Assembly (NCBI GenBank): GCA_048498995.1
Contig: JBEHWX010000105.1
Span: 1 to 20,421, forward strand
DNA: 20,421 nucleotides
From: JBEHWX01 sp048498995
Lineage (GTDB): Bacteria > Bacteroidota > Ignavibacteria > OLB7
Reading direction: 5' to 3'
Below, one piece after another: positions 5,647 to 13,685 of the stretch; positions within the stretch are counted from its first letter, which is position 1; the number at the start of each line of letters is the position of its first letter. The notes under the pieces were generated by a model. It was not told the DNA's origin. It worked only from the letters and a program-made list of their open reading frames with translations, and made no database searches. The translations under genes were made by a program, and so were the position numbers.

Positions 5647-7802
5647 CGGCAGACCATGTTTTGAATGTGCTGGAGGGCCGTCCGCGCCGCGGACGGCTTC
5701 TCCGCGTTCTGGCCTCGCTGTTTTTTTTCAATGCTTCGATGATCATGGCGCAGACACCGGACCTCGACCAGGGACGCCGGCCGTCTTCCGATGGGAGTGG
5801 CTCGCGCTGGTTTGATGTCGGTGTCTATGGAGGAATCGACTGGAGCTTCTTCAGTCCCCTCGTCAGCGTCTTCTCAGGCGGTCCCGGTTGTGGGGTGTAC
5901 GATGCCGCGCCGGTCTCCCGTTCGATGACCCTGGATCTCTTCGCCGAGTTGCCGTATCGGCCGATTGCCCCCCTCGAGCTGACCGGCCACATCCGGTACC
6001 GGCGCTACATTGCCGACTTCACCTCGCTTCAGCCCCCCCAGGAAAGTCTCATGCCCGACAGCACGTCGGTCATGCTCTCCACGCAGTATCACTTCCGGAG
6101 CACCGTGACCGGCCTCGGTTTCGGTCTCGGCGTCCTCTGGGAGTTCCTTCCCGGCATTCGTGCCGAGGCGATTGCTTCCTTCACCCTGCTTTCGGCCGGA
6201 CCACAGACGCGGACCGAGGAGATCGTCGACCCTCTGGGGGCGCGCTTTCCGGAAACCGGCACCGACACGCGGCCGCTGACCGACCCGTTCGATGTCGACT
6301 TCAATCCGGTGATGACCGATCTGGACCTCGGGCTGAGCGGCCGCTTTCCGATCAACGAGCGGGTCTCGATCCGTCCTCGGATCACCGGAACGGTGCACGT
6401 GACCCCGATGGCCCGCAACGCGCAGCTCGGGCTGTTCTCGGTGGCGGGGATGCTCGGGGCCTCCTGGTCGATCCACGCTCCGGAGGAGCGGCTCCCGGTC
6501 GTGGCCGAACGGCCGCCGGTGGTGCCGGAGCCTCCGCAGAAGCCGGATACCGCGCCGCCGACCCCGGAGCCGCAGAAGCCGTTTCTCGGCGCCAAGGTCT
6601 CGGCCCGCGGGATCGACGACAAGGGGAACGAATACGAAAACCCGGTGATCGAGATCGAGGAAGCTCCGTGGATCGAGAGCGTGCCGGTGATTCCCTACGT
6701 GTTCTTCGACAGCGCGAGCGCGACGATCCCGGACCGGTATGTTCTGCTCGGGGACCGTGGCCTGGCCAACCGGTTCTCGACCGATTCCCTGCTCCGGATC
6801 TCGCCGATCGACATCCACTGGCAGCTGCTGAACGTGATAGGGCAGCGGCTCCGCGCGCATCCGACGGTCACCGTGACCATCACCGGCACGGTCTCGACCG
6901 ACGAGCCGGCCGCGGATCGGGATCGCCTGGCGCTCGAGCGCGCCGCCACGGTCGGCGGCTATCTGCGGAGGATCTGGGGGATCGACAGCGCCCGGATCAA
7001 CGTGGCGACGGCGGTCCGTTCCGTGCCCGCTCCGCCGGACCAGGTGCGCGAGGGAAATCAGGAGAGCCGGCGCGCCGAGCTCACCTTCAGCGACGAATCG
7101 CTCGTGGCGCCGGTGGTGCTCCGGCGACTGGCAAGGATCGCCTCGCCGCCGGCGGTGCGGTTCTATCCGGAGATTATCGCCGACACGACGGTTGCGGAAT
7201 GGATGATCACCGTCATTCAGGGGGACCGCGAGCTGCTTCGCTTCAACGGAAGCTCGGAGCCGGGCTCGCTCGAGCAGCGACGGATGTGGTCATTGACAGA
7301 CCTGCGCGTCAATCGCGACCTTACGGCGATTGGATATAGGCTGGATGTTCGTGATATTACCGGACAGAGGGCCACCGCCGAAGGGGCGTTTAGAGTCACC
7401 GAGAGAATCAAGCGACGCACTCCGGAAGGGGGGAGCAACATCGAGCTGGAGGAGTACAGCCTGGTCGGATTCGACTACAACTCGGCGGCGCTGCTGTCGA
7501 GGCATGGTTCGCAGATCGATCAGATCGCCAGGACGATTCCCGCCGGTGCCGACGTTCGGGTGGTGGGCTATACCGACCGACTCGGAGATCCCGAGCGCAA
7601 CAGACAGCTTTCCCTGCAGCGTGCCGACGCCGTGCGAGAAGCGCTCAACAAGAGCCGCCTGCGCGCGCCCGGCGCGGGCTCCATCCAGGTCTCCGTTCAG
7701 GGACTGGGGCAGAGCGACGAAGTTTTCGATAACGACCTCCCGGAGGGGAGGATTCTCTCCAGACGTGTCAGGATCACGGTGAGTCGCGAAGTATCACCGT
7801 AA
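5643..7802 (+). CDS. Outer-membrane protein with N-terminal barrel and two OmpA-like domains
   Basis: This 719-residue protein begins with a long signal peptide (basic n-region, FFF core, likely cut after MIMA at residue 36). Residues about 50-280 look like beta-barrel strands. A Pro-rich linker (about 281-325) follows. A first OmpA-like domain (about 350-490) has VFFDSASATIP and LALERAATVGGYL but lacks the usual GHTD. A middle segment (about 515-590, WMITVIQGDRELLRFNGSSE...) resembles FlgD-type Ig modules. A second OmpA-like domain (about 605-719) keeps FDYNSAALLSRH, VVGYTDRLGDPERNRQLS, LQRADAVREAL and GRILSRRVRI, including the Asp and Arg that bind peptidoglycan diaminopimelate in OmpA. It therefore probably ties the outer membrane to the wall. 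The start overlaps the upstream stop (ATGA), indicating coupling with the anti-sigma gene. Confidence 0.85.
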   Translation: MTADHVLNVLEGRPRRGRLLRVLASLFFFNASMIMAQTPDLDQGRRPSSDGSGSRWFDVGVYGGIDWSFFSPLVSVFSGGPGCGVYDAAPVSRSMTLDLFAELPYRPIAPLELTGHIRYRRYIADFTSLQPPQESLMPDSTSVMLSTQYHFRSTVTGLGFGLGVLWEFLPGIRAEAIASFTLLSAGPQTRTEEIVDPLGARFPETGTDTRPLTDPFDVDFNPVMTDLDLGLSGRFPINERVSIRPRITGTVHVTPMARNAQLGLFSVAGMLGASWSIHAPEERLPVVAERPPVVPEPPQKPDTAPPTPEPQKPFLGAKVSARGIDDKGNEYENPVIEIEEAPWIESVPVIPYVFFDSASATIPDRYVLLGDRGLANRFSTDSLLRISPIDIHWQLLNVIGQRLRAHPTVTVTITGTVSTDEPAADRDRLALERAATVGGYLRRIWGIDSARINVATAVRSVPAPPDQVREGNQESRRAELTFSDESLVAPVVLRRLARIASPPAVRFYPEIIADTTVAEWMITVIQGDRELLRFNGSSEPGSLEQRRMWSLTDLRVNRDLTAIGYRLDVRDITGQRATAEGAFRVTERIKRRTPEGGSNIELEEYSLVGFDYNSAALLSRHGSQIDQIARTIPAGADVRVVGYTDRLGDPERNRQLSLQRADAVREALNKSRLRAPGAGSIQVSVQGLGQSDEVFDNDLPEGRILSRRVRITVSREVSP
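5721..5728 (+). repeat. T8 homopolymer inside the signal-peptide coding region
   Basis: Eight consecutive T bases encode part of the Leu-Phe-Phe-Phe core of the OmpA-domain protein's signal peptide. In GC-rich coding sequence this is an unusual run and a candidate site for slippage. One-base gain or loss would frameshift the protein before export. Confidence 0.7.
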
Positions 7803-7887
7803 TCCCGGCCGGTCCGGGGACATATCAACAACCGTGCGCTGGACGAGTTTGCTCGGATCGAACACCCATATCGATCGTTCAAGCGAC

Positions 7888-10800
7888 ATGCGGCATCGTT
7901 GCCGCGCCATCGGCCGCTCCCTCGGAGTGTTCGTGGCGCTGCTGATGCTGGCGGTGCCGGCGTTTGCCCAGAAGTCTCGCTGGACCTATGAACAGGTCAC
8001 CATCGGCGGGCTCGACAAGCTCAGCACCCAGGTGGCGCTCGACCGGTGGGGCAATACCCATCTGCTCTGGGCGATGAAGGACCCGAAGCGCTCCGGGCTC
8101 CAGCTCTTCTACTCGAACGACATCACCGGCCGCTTCGGAGCCCCGTATCAGGTGTCCGACAGCGGTACCGTCATCGACTCGGCCGGCTCGACGCTGACCC
8201 CCTATGTGGCCCGCGTCGACTCGGCCGGCGCCGTTCATGTCGCCTACCTTGCCAACGTCCTCAACCATCTCCGGATCTACTATACCGACAACCTCCGCGG
8301 CGAGTTCAGCTCGCCGCAGTTCGTCGCCGAGCAGCAGTGGTACGACATGGCGGTCGATTCGGCCGGCATCGTCCACCTTGTCTGGCTGGTGAGAGCCGAG
8401 GACCGGGATCAGATCGACGTCTATTACTGGACCAACGAGTTCTCCGGCGGCACGCCGAGCGTCATAGCCTCGATCGACTGCGCCGGCGGATACGCCTGCC
8501 GAATCTCGAACCCGGATGTCGAAGTCCGGAAGGGAACGCTCTACGTCGCCTACCGCGCCTATCACGGCGATAACGCGACCGTGAACCTGATCACGAAGCA
8601 GGGGGAGAGGGTCACGACCTCGGAGATCCAGTTGCCGGCCTACGACCGGACGCAGATCCGGAACGGCACGGCCGACATGCGCGTCAAGATGGCGATCGAC
8701 TCCTTCGGCTTCGTTCACCTGGCCGCGCCGCACTTCGAGCCGACGCTGAAATACAGGCTGGCCTACGGGACGAACGCCACCGGCGGATTCCAGTGGACGT
8801 TCACCGACTCGAAGTCCGACCTTCCGATCAACGATTTCGACATCGTCAGCGACGGCAACCGCCGGGTGGCGATGGCCTGGAACCGCACGTCCGGAACGAG
8901 CCTGTATGATATCGAGGTCGACGCGCTCGGACGGATCACGCCGCGCGAATTCGTGCAGCGCCTCCGCGACGTCGCCCGGCCGGCGCCGATGGCCGACAGC
9001 TGCTTCGGAAGCCGCCTGGCGTTCGTCGGCGACAAGATCGTGGTGGGGAATCTTGGCAGCATCAAAACCGATCTGGCGCGCTTCCAGGTGGGGCTCTACT
9101 CGCGGACCTCGGTCCGCCCCGAGCTGAGCTATTTCCTTCCGGACGCCGCGGCCCCCGGCATGAGCGTGATCGTCGAGTCGTATGCTCCCTATCGCAAACG
9201 TGGCGCGTTCGGTCTGGACGGACTCCACCGCGACTCGGTGGCGCTCGAGACGATCGACTTCGCCGACAACGATCGCGTGGTGATCGGCCCGACGGTCATC
9301 AGCTGGGATGGGCGGCTGGCCTCGACCACCGTCTTCATCAAGCCGAACGCCGCGCCCGGCCCGGTGCCCCTCAGGCTCCGGATCGGCACCGGCTCCAGCG
9401 CCAGCTACAGCAACATCGACACGTTCTTCGTCGTGGCGCCGCAGCATCTCGGCGACGCGGCAACCGGCCATCTCTCCGGTGGCGGAGCGCTCGGCTCCGG
9501 CGGCCCGCTCGGCGTTCGCTCCAAGCGGGGCGTTCTGGTGGTCGATTCGCTGATCCTCGATTCCGGCCTCTTCAACATCGACACGCGCGACGTCGACAGC
9601 GTCCGTTTCGGCAACCAGGGCTACCTCCCGATGACGATCCTCTCGCTCGGCGATGTGAGGATCGGCCGCGACGCGAAGCTCTCGGTTTCGGCGCGCAATG
9701 GGGATACCGCCCGGCTTCTCTACGGCAACGCGGGTCCCGGCGGCGGCGGCGGCGGATCGGGCGGCGAGATGCCGGCCGGCGGCGGCTTCACCGGCGGCGG
9801 CGGCCCGGGACGGAGAACCAACCTCAACGAGCGGGTGACCGGAGCCTCGATCGGCACCGGTGATTCGGTCTCCGGCCGGTATGCCGGCGCGAACGGCCTG
9901 AACGGCGTTCCCGGCGGCGGCACCTATACCAATGGCCACATCGACAAGAATTCAGCGGCCTCCGGTGGCGGAACGGGACATCCGTTCGGCGTCTCCGGCG
10001 GGCATGGGCAGATCTCCTCGGCCGAGCCGAGCAAACGGAACATGGGTGGCTATGGCGGCGGCTCCGGCGGCGGCGGCGCGTTCGACACGCAGCAGAGCGT
10101 CGGCGGTGGCGGCGGCGCCAATGGCGATTTCGCCGACGGCGGCTACCGTGATGCCGACGGCGAGAATAACGGCGGCCTGATCGTGGGCAACACGCAGCTC
10201 GTTCCGCTGGCCGGCGGCGGTGGCGGTGGCGGCGGCGGATACTCCGCGCAGGGCTTCGCCAACGGCGGCGGCGGCGGCGGAGCGCTCCTGCTTCTGGCGG
10301 GGGGCAATCTCCGTCTCGAGGGGGGCGTGGTGGCCGATGCCGACAGCGGCGTCAGCAGCACCATGCTCAACGGCAGCGGCGGCGGCGGCGGTGGCGGCGG
10401 CAGCATCTTCCTCGCGGCCAAGGGAGCGCTCAGCGTCATCAGCGGCGCCAGGATCTCCGTCAACGGTGGCAAGGGAGGCCAGGCCGGCCCTGGCGGCACC
10501 CCGGGCGGCAACGGCGGCAAGGGACGCATCCGCGTCGACGGCCGGATCTCCGGCGACGGCGCCGCGCAGGTGATGCCGACGATCAAGTACTCCGGCCCGG
10601 CGACCTTCGATATCGCCTCGGTGCCGGTGGCCGATGACGCCATGATCAACGGCAACGGCATTCCGGGAACGACCGTGCGGGTCTACATCAGTCCGGATCA
10701 GCCGAGCTGGTCCTACGGCATGATGCGCGAGACGCAGGTCGCCTCCGACGGCAGCTGGAAGGTGAATCTCGGACCGCTCGGCCCGATCAGCCCCTCGCGC

Positions 10801-13575
10801 CGTCTCTATGTCGTTGCTCTCCAGCGGATCGACAAGCCCTCCCGCGCGGACTTCCAGTACGAGCCGGAGTGGGTGATGTCCCCGGCCGGCGGCGCCATTC
10901 TCGGTCGCCCCGCCATGGGGCTGACCATGGACACGCTCGACTTCGGCTGTATCCGGTTCGACAGCTGCGGCACCTCGGATCTCTTCGTCACCAACACCGG
11001 CGAGATCACCTCGCTGGCGGTCAAGGGGACGGATCTCGGCGGCCGCAACAAGACGGCGTTCGGCGTGATCTCGGTGCCGCAGGCGATTCCGCCGGCCACC
11101 AGCCAGCCGGTGCGCATGCAATTCTGTCCGAAGGATACCGGCCGGTTCTCCGCCACCCTGACGCTTCGCACCAACGCGCAGCCGACCGGGGAGAAGACGG
11201 TGGTGATCACCGGGTGCGCGATCACCGGCATCGTGAAGCCGAAAGAGCTCGATATCGATCTCGGCGAGCTCTGCGTGAACGACTGCCGCGACGTGACCCT
11301 TCACCTGAGCAACCCGGGAGCCGCGCCGCTGGTGATCCGCAAGATCTCCGGCGACAAGAGCGAGATGGAGATCTCGACGACCGCGAAGCTCCCCGACACG
11401 ATCCAGCCGGGCGGCTCGCGCGATATCCCGCTGCGTATCTGCCTGAAGCGCTTCACCCCGGCCGGGGCGAAGCTGACGATCGAGAACAATTCCATCGACT
11501 CCCTCTATACCGACGTCGTGGTGCATGGCGTGAACGCCGGCCCGAACGTCGACTATCCCGGCATCATCGATGTCGGTCTGGTCGATATCTCGAAGGGGGA
11601 GCCCTGCATCACCAGGACGGTGCAGCTGAAGAACCTGAGCACCATTCCGGTGAAGGTTCACCTCGGCGCTCCCTCCACGGGAGACTTCACGATCCTCGAG
11701 CCGACGGCCCAGGACATCGTGATCCCGGGGCTGGGCGTCGTCGAGCTGACGGTCAAATTCTGCAGCGACGTGGTCGGCCGGCCGTTGTACGCCGCGCTCC
11801 CGATCCTGCTTGGCGATGCTCCCTGCTCCGTCGATACCACGATCAAGCTCCGCGGCGAAGTTTCGACCACCGCCCCGGATCTGCGCATCGTGATCCCCGA
11901 CACCGGATCGATCACGTTCGTGGCGCCGGTCTCGGTCGGCGATGAGTCGCCGACGGCGCGCATCACGGTTCGGAACAACGGCACCGCGCCCGACACGATC
12001 GCCACGATTCAGGGGCGCGGGCTCGGCGGAACGCTCGATGCCGCCATCGAGGTGGTCACCACGGGAATCACTCTTCCGATGCCGGTCCCGGCCGGCGAGG
12101 AGCGCTCCTTCGAGGTCCGCATCCACCCGACGGTGGCCGGTCCGGTCAGGGGAGAAGTGATCGCCAGCAACACGCGTGGCTCCTGGCAGGAGAGCGTGCT
12201 GATCAACGGACTGGCCGTCCGCCCCGGCGTGCAGACGCTGGTGACCGATGTCGACTTCGGCCAGGTCCGGGTCCGCTCCGCATCCGGCGAGAAGGAAATC
12301 GAGGTGTTCAACAGCGGAGACGTTCCGGTGACGATCATCGGCACCGATCTCGGCGGTGATGCCATCGACTTCCAGGATCTTACCGGACCGTTCAACCATG
12401 TTCTGAGCCCGAGGACCTCGATCAAGCTCCGCTACCGGTTCACGCCGAAGTCGGAGGGGGGGAAGCTTGCCACGCTCACGATCCAGGATGCCGGCGGCAG
12501 CAACCCGACGGTCACGCTCCGAGGCGAGGGAGTCTACGAGCACTTCGAGACCTCTCCGTCGTCGTTGAGCTTCGACTGCGTTCCGCTCGGACAGGCGGCT
12601 GAGCTTCCGGTGGAGTTCAAGAACACCGGCACCTATCCGCTGACCGTCTCGAGCGCTGTGGTGATCATCGGCGATGATGCCTTCGAAGTGCTCGACGCTC
12701 CGACGATCGACAATCCGATGACGATCCCGGCCGGCGGCTCGCATGCCTTCATGGTCCGGTTCAAGCCGAAGCGGCAGTCGCATCAGGGTTCGATCCAGAT
12801 CACGACCTCCGCTCCGGAGTCGCGCGTGGTGACGCTCTCCGGCGGACTCTGTCCGGAGCTCACCGGCATCGATCTCGGCGTGGAGGACGTTACCGGACAG
12901 ATCGGCGGCACGGTCCTGATTCCGGTGCGGGTGAAGCTTTCGCAGAAGGTCGGCGTGCCGATCGACTACTCTCTCACGCTCCGATATCAGTACGACCTTC
13001 TGGCGCCGCTCGACCCGAGCCGTCGCGATGCCCGCCCGCCGGTGACGGCCGGCACGCTCTCGATGCCCGGGGCGGCGATGACGAGGAAATGGCTGGGAGA
13101 GGTGGTCGTTACCGGGACGATGCGTCCGGTCGAGAGCACCGAATCGCAGCTGCTCATCCGTGTTCCGATGAAAGTGCTTCGCGGCTCGACGTTCACCTCG
13201 CCGATCGACATCATCGATGCGAGCGTCTCGCTGCAGAGCTCGAAACTTTCGGCCACCGGCGGCACCTTCACCGCGGAGGTCTGCGATACGGCCGGCACGG
13301 TGATCATCTCCGGGAAGTATGCTCTCCAGCAGAGCTATCCGAACCCCTCGAAGCCCTCGTCGATCATTCGCTACGAGATCGCGCGGCGCGAGCAGGTGAC
13401 GATCAAGCTCTACGATGCCGACGGCGCCATGCTCAGGGTGCTGGTCGATGAGGTGGAGGACGCGGGGGAGCACGAATACAGGCTCGACACCAGCGAGCTG
13501 CCGGCCGGCATCTACACCTACGAGCTGGTGAGCGGTCGCTACAGGATGACCAGGAGGCTGGTGGTCGTCAACTGA
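7888..13575 (+). CDS. Giant T9SS-exported surface protein with propeller-like, Gly-rich and anchor-D modules
   Basis: This 1,895-residue protein starts with a signal peptide (cut after AFA at residue 27); GTG at 7834 is an alternative start but ATG 7888 gives a compact n-region. Residues about 45-330 hold at least four repeats of the form [AV]D-x-x-G-x-x-H-[LV]-x-W ending in a YxxN...G-F motif, suggesting a beta-propeller. Residues about 616-882 are glycine-rich with short beta-helix-like segments. An Ig-like module follows near 905-1005. Then come about six HYDIN/anchor-D modules starting near 1013, 1117, 1222, 1330, 1448 and 1551, many with Cys pairs, then a cohesin-like domain near 1659. 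The end (from about 1810, YALQQSYPNPS ... IYTYELVSGRYRMTRRLVVVN) is a type A T9SS sorting domain. It is likely cell-surface or secreted; adhesion is inferred. It lies 85 bases behind the OmpA gene. Confidence 0.88.
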   Translation: MRHRCRAIGRSLGVFVALLMLAVPAFAQKSRWTYEQVTIGGLDKLSTQVALDRWGNTHLLWAMKDPKRSGLQLFYSNDITGRFGAPYQVSDSGTVIDSAGSTLTPYVARVDSAGAVHVAYLANVLNHLRIYYTDNLRGEFSSPQFVAEQQWYDMAVDSAGIVHLVWLVRAEDRDQIDVYYWTNEFSGGTPSVIASIDCAGGYACRISNPDVEVRKGTLYVAYRAYHGDNATVNLITKQGERVTTSEIQLPAYDRTQIRNGTADMRVKMAIDSFGFVHLAAPHFEPTLKYRLAYGTNATGGFQWTFTDSKSDLPINDFDIVSDGNRRVAMAWNRTSGTSLYDIEVDALGRITPREFVQRLRDVARPAPMADSCFGSRLAFVGDKIVVGNLGSIKTDLARFQVGLYSRTSVRPELSYFLPDAAAPGMSVIVESYAPYRKRGAFGLDGLHRDSVALETIDFADNDRVVIGPTVISWDGRLASTTVFIKPNAAPGPVPLRLRIGTGSSASYSNIDTFFVVAPQHLGDAATGHLSGGGALGSGGPLGVRSKRGVLVVDSLILDSGLFNIDTRDVDSVRFGNQGYLPMTILSLGDVRIGRDAKLSVSARNGDTARLLYGNAGPGGGGGGSGGEMPAGGGFTGGGGPGRRTNLNERVTGASIGTGDSVSGRYAGANGLNGVPGGGTYTNGHIDKNSAASGGGTGHPFGVSGGHGQISSAEPSKRNMGGYGGGSGGGGAFDTQQSVGGGGGANGDFADGGYRDADGENNGGLIVGNTQLVPLAGGGGGGGGGYSAQGFANGGGGGGALLLLAGGNLRLEGGVVADADSGVSSTMLNGSGGGGGGGGSIFLAAKGALSVISGARISVNGGKGGQAGPGGTPGGNGGKGRIRVDGRISGDGAAQVMPTIKYSGPATFDIASVPVADDAMINGNGIPGTTVRVYISPDQPSWSYGMMRETQVASDGSWKVNLGPLGPISPSRRLYVVALQRIDKPSRADFQYEPEWVMSPAGGAILGRPAMGLTMDTLDFGCIRFDSCGTSDLFVTNTGEITSLAVKGTDLGGRNKTAFGVISVPQAIPPATSQPVRMQFCPKDTGRFSATLTLRTNAQPTGEKTVVITGCAITGIVKPKELDIDLGELCVNDCRDVTLHLSNPGAAPLVIRKISGDKSEMEISTTAKLPDTIQPGGSRDIPLRICLKRFTPAGAKLTIENNSIDSLYTDVVVHGVNAGPNVDYPGIIDVGLVDISKGEPCITRTVQLKNLSTIPVKVHLGAPSTGDFTILEPTAQDIVIPGLGVVELTVKFCSDVVGRPLYAALPILLGDAPCSVDTTIKLRGEVSTTAPDLRIVIPDTGSITFVAPVSVGDESPTARITVRNNGTAPDTIATIQGRGLGGTLDAAIEVVTTGITLPMPVPAGEERSFEVRIHPTVAGPVRGEVIASNTRGSWQESVLINGLAVRPGVQTLVTDVDFGQVRVRSASGEKEIEVFNSGDVPVTIIGTDLGGDAIDFQDLTGPFNHVLSPRTSIKLRYRFTPKSEGGKLATLTIQDAGGSNPTVTLRGEGVYEHFETSPSSLSFDCVPLGQAAELPVEFKNTGTYPLTVSSAVVIIGDDAFEVLDAPTIDNPMTIPAGGSHAFMVRFKPKRQSHQGSIQITTSAPESRVVTLSGGLCPELTGIDLGVEDVTGQIGGTVLIPVRVKLSQKVGVPIDYSLTLRYQYDLLAPLDPSRRDARPPVTAGTLSMPGAAMTRKWLGEVVVTGTMRPVESTESQLLIRVPMKVLRGSTFTSPIDIIDASVSLQSSKLSATGGTFTAEVCDTAGTVIISGKYALQQSYPNPSKPSSIIRYEIARREQVTIKLYDADGAMLRVLVDEVEDAGEHEYRLDTSELPAGIYTYELVSGRYRMTRRLVVVN
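9733..10537 (+). repeat. Glycine-rich low-complexity segment within the giant gene
   Basis: About 265 codons are dominated by GGC/GGT/GGA runs encoding stretches of up to nine glycines, separated by segments such as GGALLLLAGGNLRLEGGVVAD and SIFLAAKGALSVISGARISV. Alternation of Gly runs with V/I/L-rich strands and S-x-N-G-G-x-G-G turns resembles the Gly-rich beta-helix-like region seen in large bacterial surface proteins. GC-rich repeats here may make the gene prone to recombination or assembly error. Confidence 0.75.
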
Positions 13576-13598
13576 TCGATCGCGTGGTGGATCGATCA
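13573..13598 (+). terminator. Stem-loop at the stop codon of the giant gene
   Basis: TGATCGATC (13573-13581, beginning in the stop codon) pairs perfectly with GATCGATCA (13590-13598) around an 8-base loop. No T tract follows. It may act with the stronger stem at 13653-13685 to end transcription. Confidence 0.4.
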
Positions 13599-13652
13599 CG
13601 GGCGTGGGGCGCGAGGACGCCGGCCCGATACGAAGATCGGGATGATATCGAT

Positions 13653-13685
13653 GAAGGCCGGAGGGATCAGATCCTTCCGGCCTTC
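13653..13685. terminator. Bidirectional terminator stem overlapping the ppx stop codon
   Basis: GAAGGCCGGA (13653-13662) pairs with TCCGGCCTTC (13676-13685), and the pairing can extend inward four more pairs, one a G-U, leaving a 5-base loop. It lies between two convergent genes and includes the last codons and the stop (13667-13669) of the minus-strand phosphatase gene. Neither side has a long T run, so efficiency is uncertain. Confidence 0.6.

Noticed and set aside
7879..9939. A 686-codon minus-strand open frame opposite the N-terminal half of the giant gene
   Set aside because: Same shadow composition (Arg, Ala, Val, Gly, Asp) and no recognisable domain; the opposite strand encodes clear repeats and a signal peptide.
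9733..10537. CRISPR or tandem DNA repeat array suggested by recurring GGC units
   Set aside because: The repeats are codon-level glycine runs in an intact frame with no uniform repeat and spacer lengths.
13573..13598. GATCGATC pair as a mobile-element end or attachment site
   Set aside because: No transposase, integrase or target duplication is nearby; a stop-codon stem-loop is a simpler reading.
9952..13599. A 1,215-codon open frame on the minus strand opposite the giant gene
   Set aside because: It is Arg/His/Asp-rich with no family motif, signal peptide or ribosome site, and is explained by GC-rich codon bias of the strongly supported sense gene.
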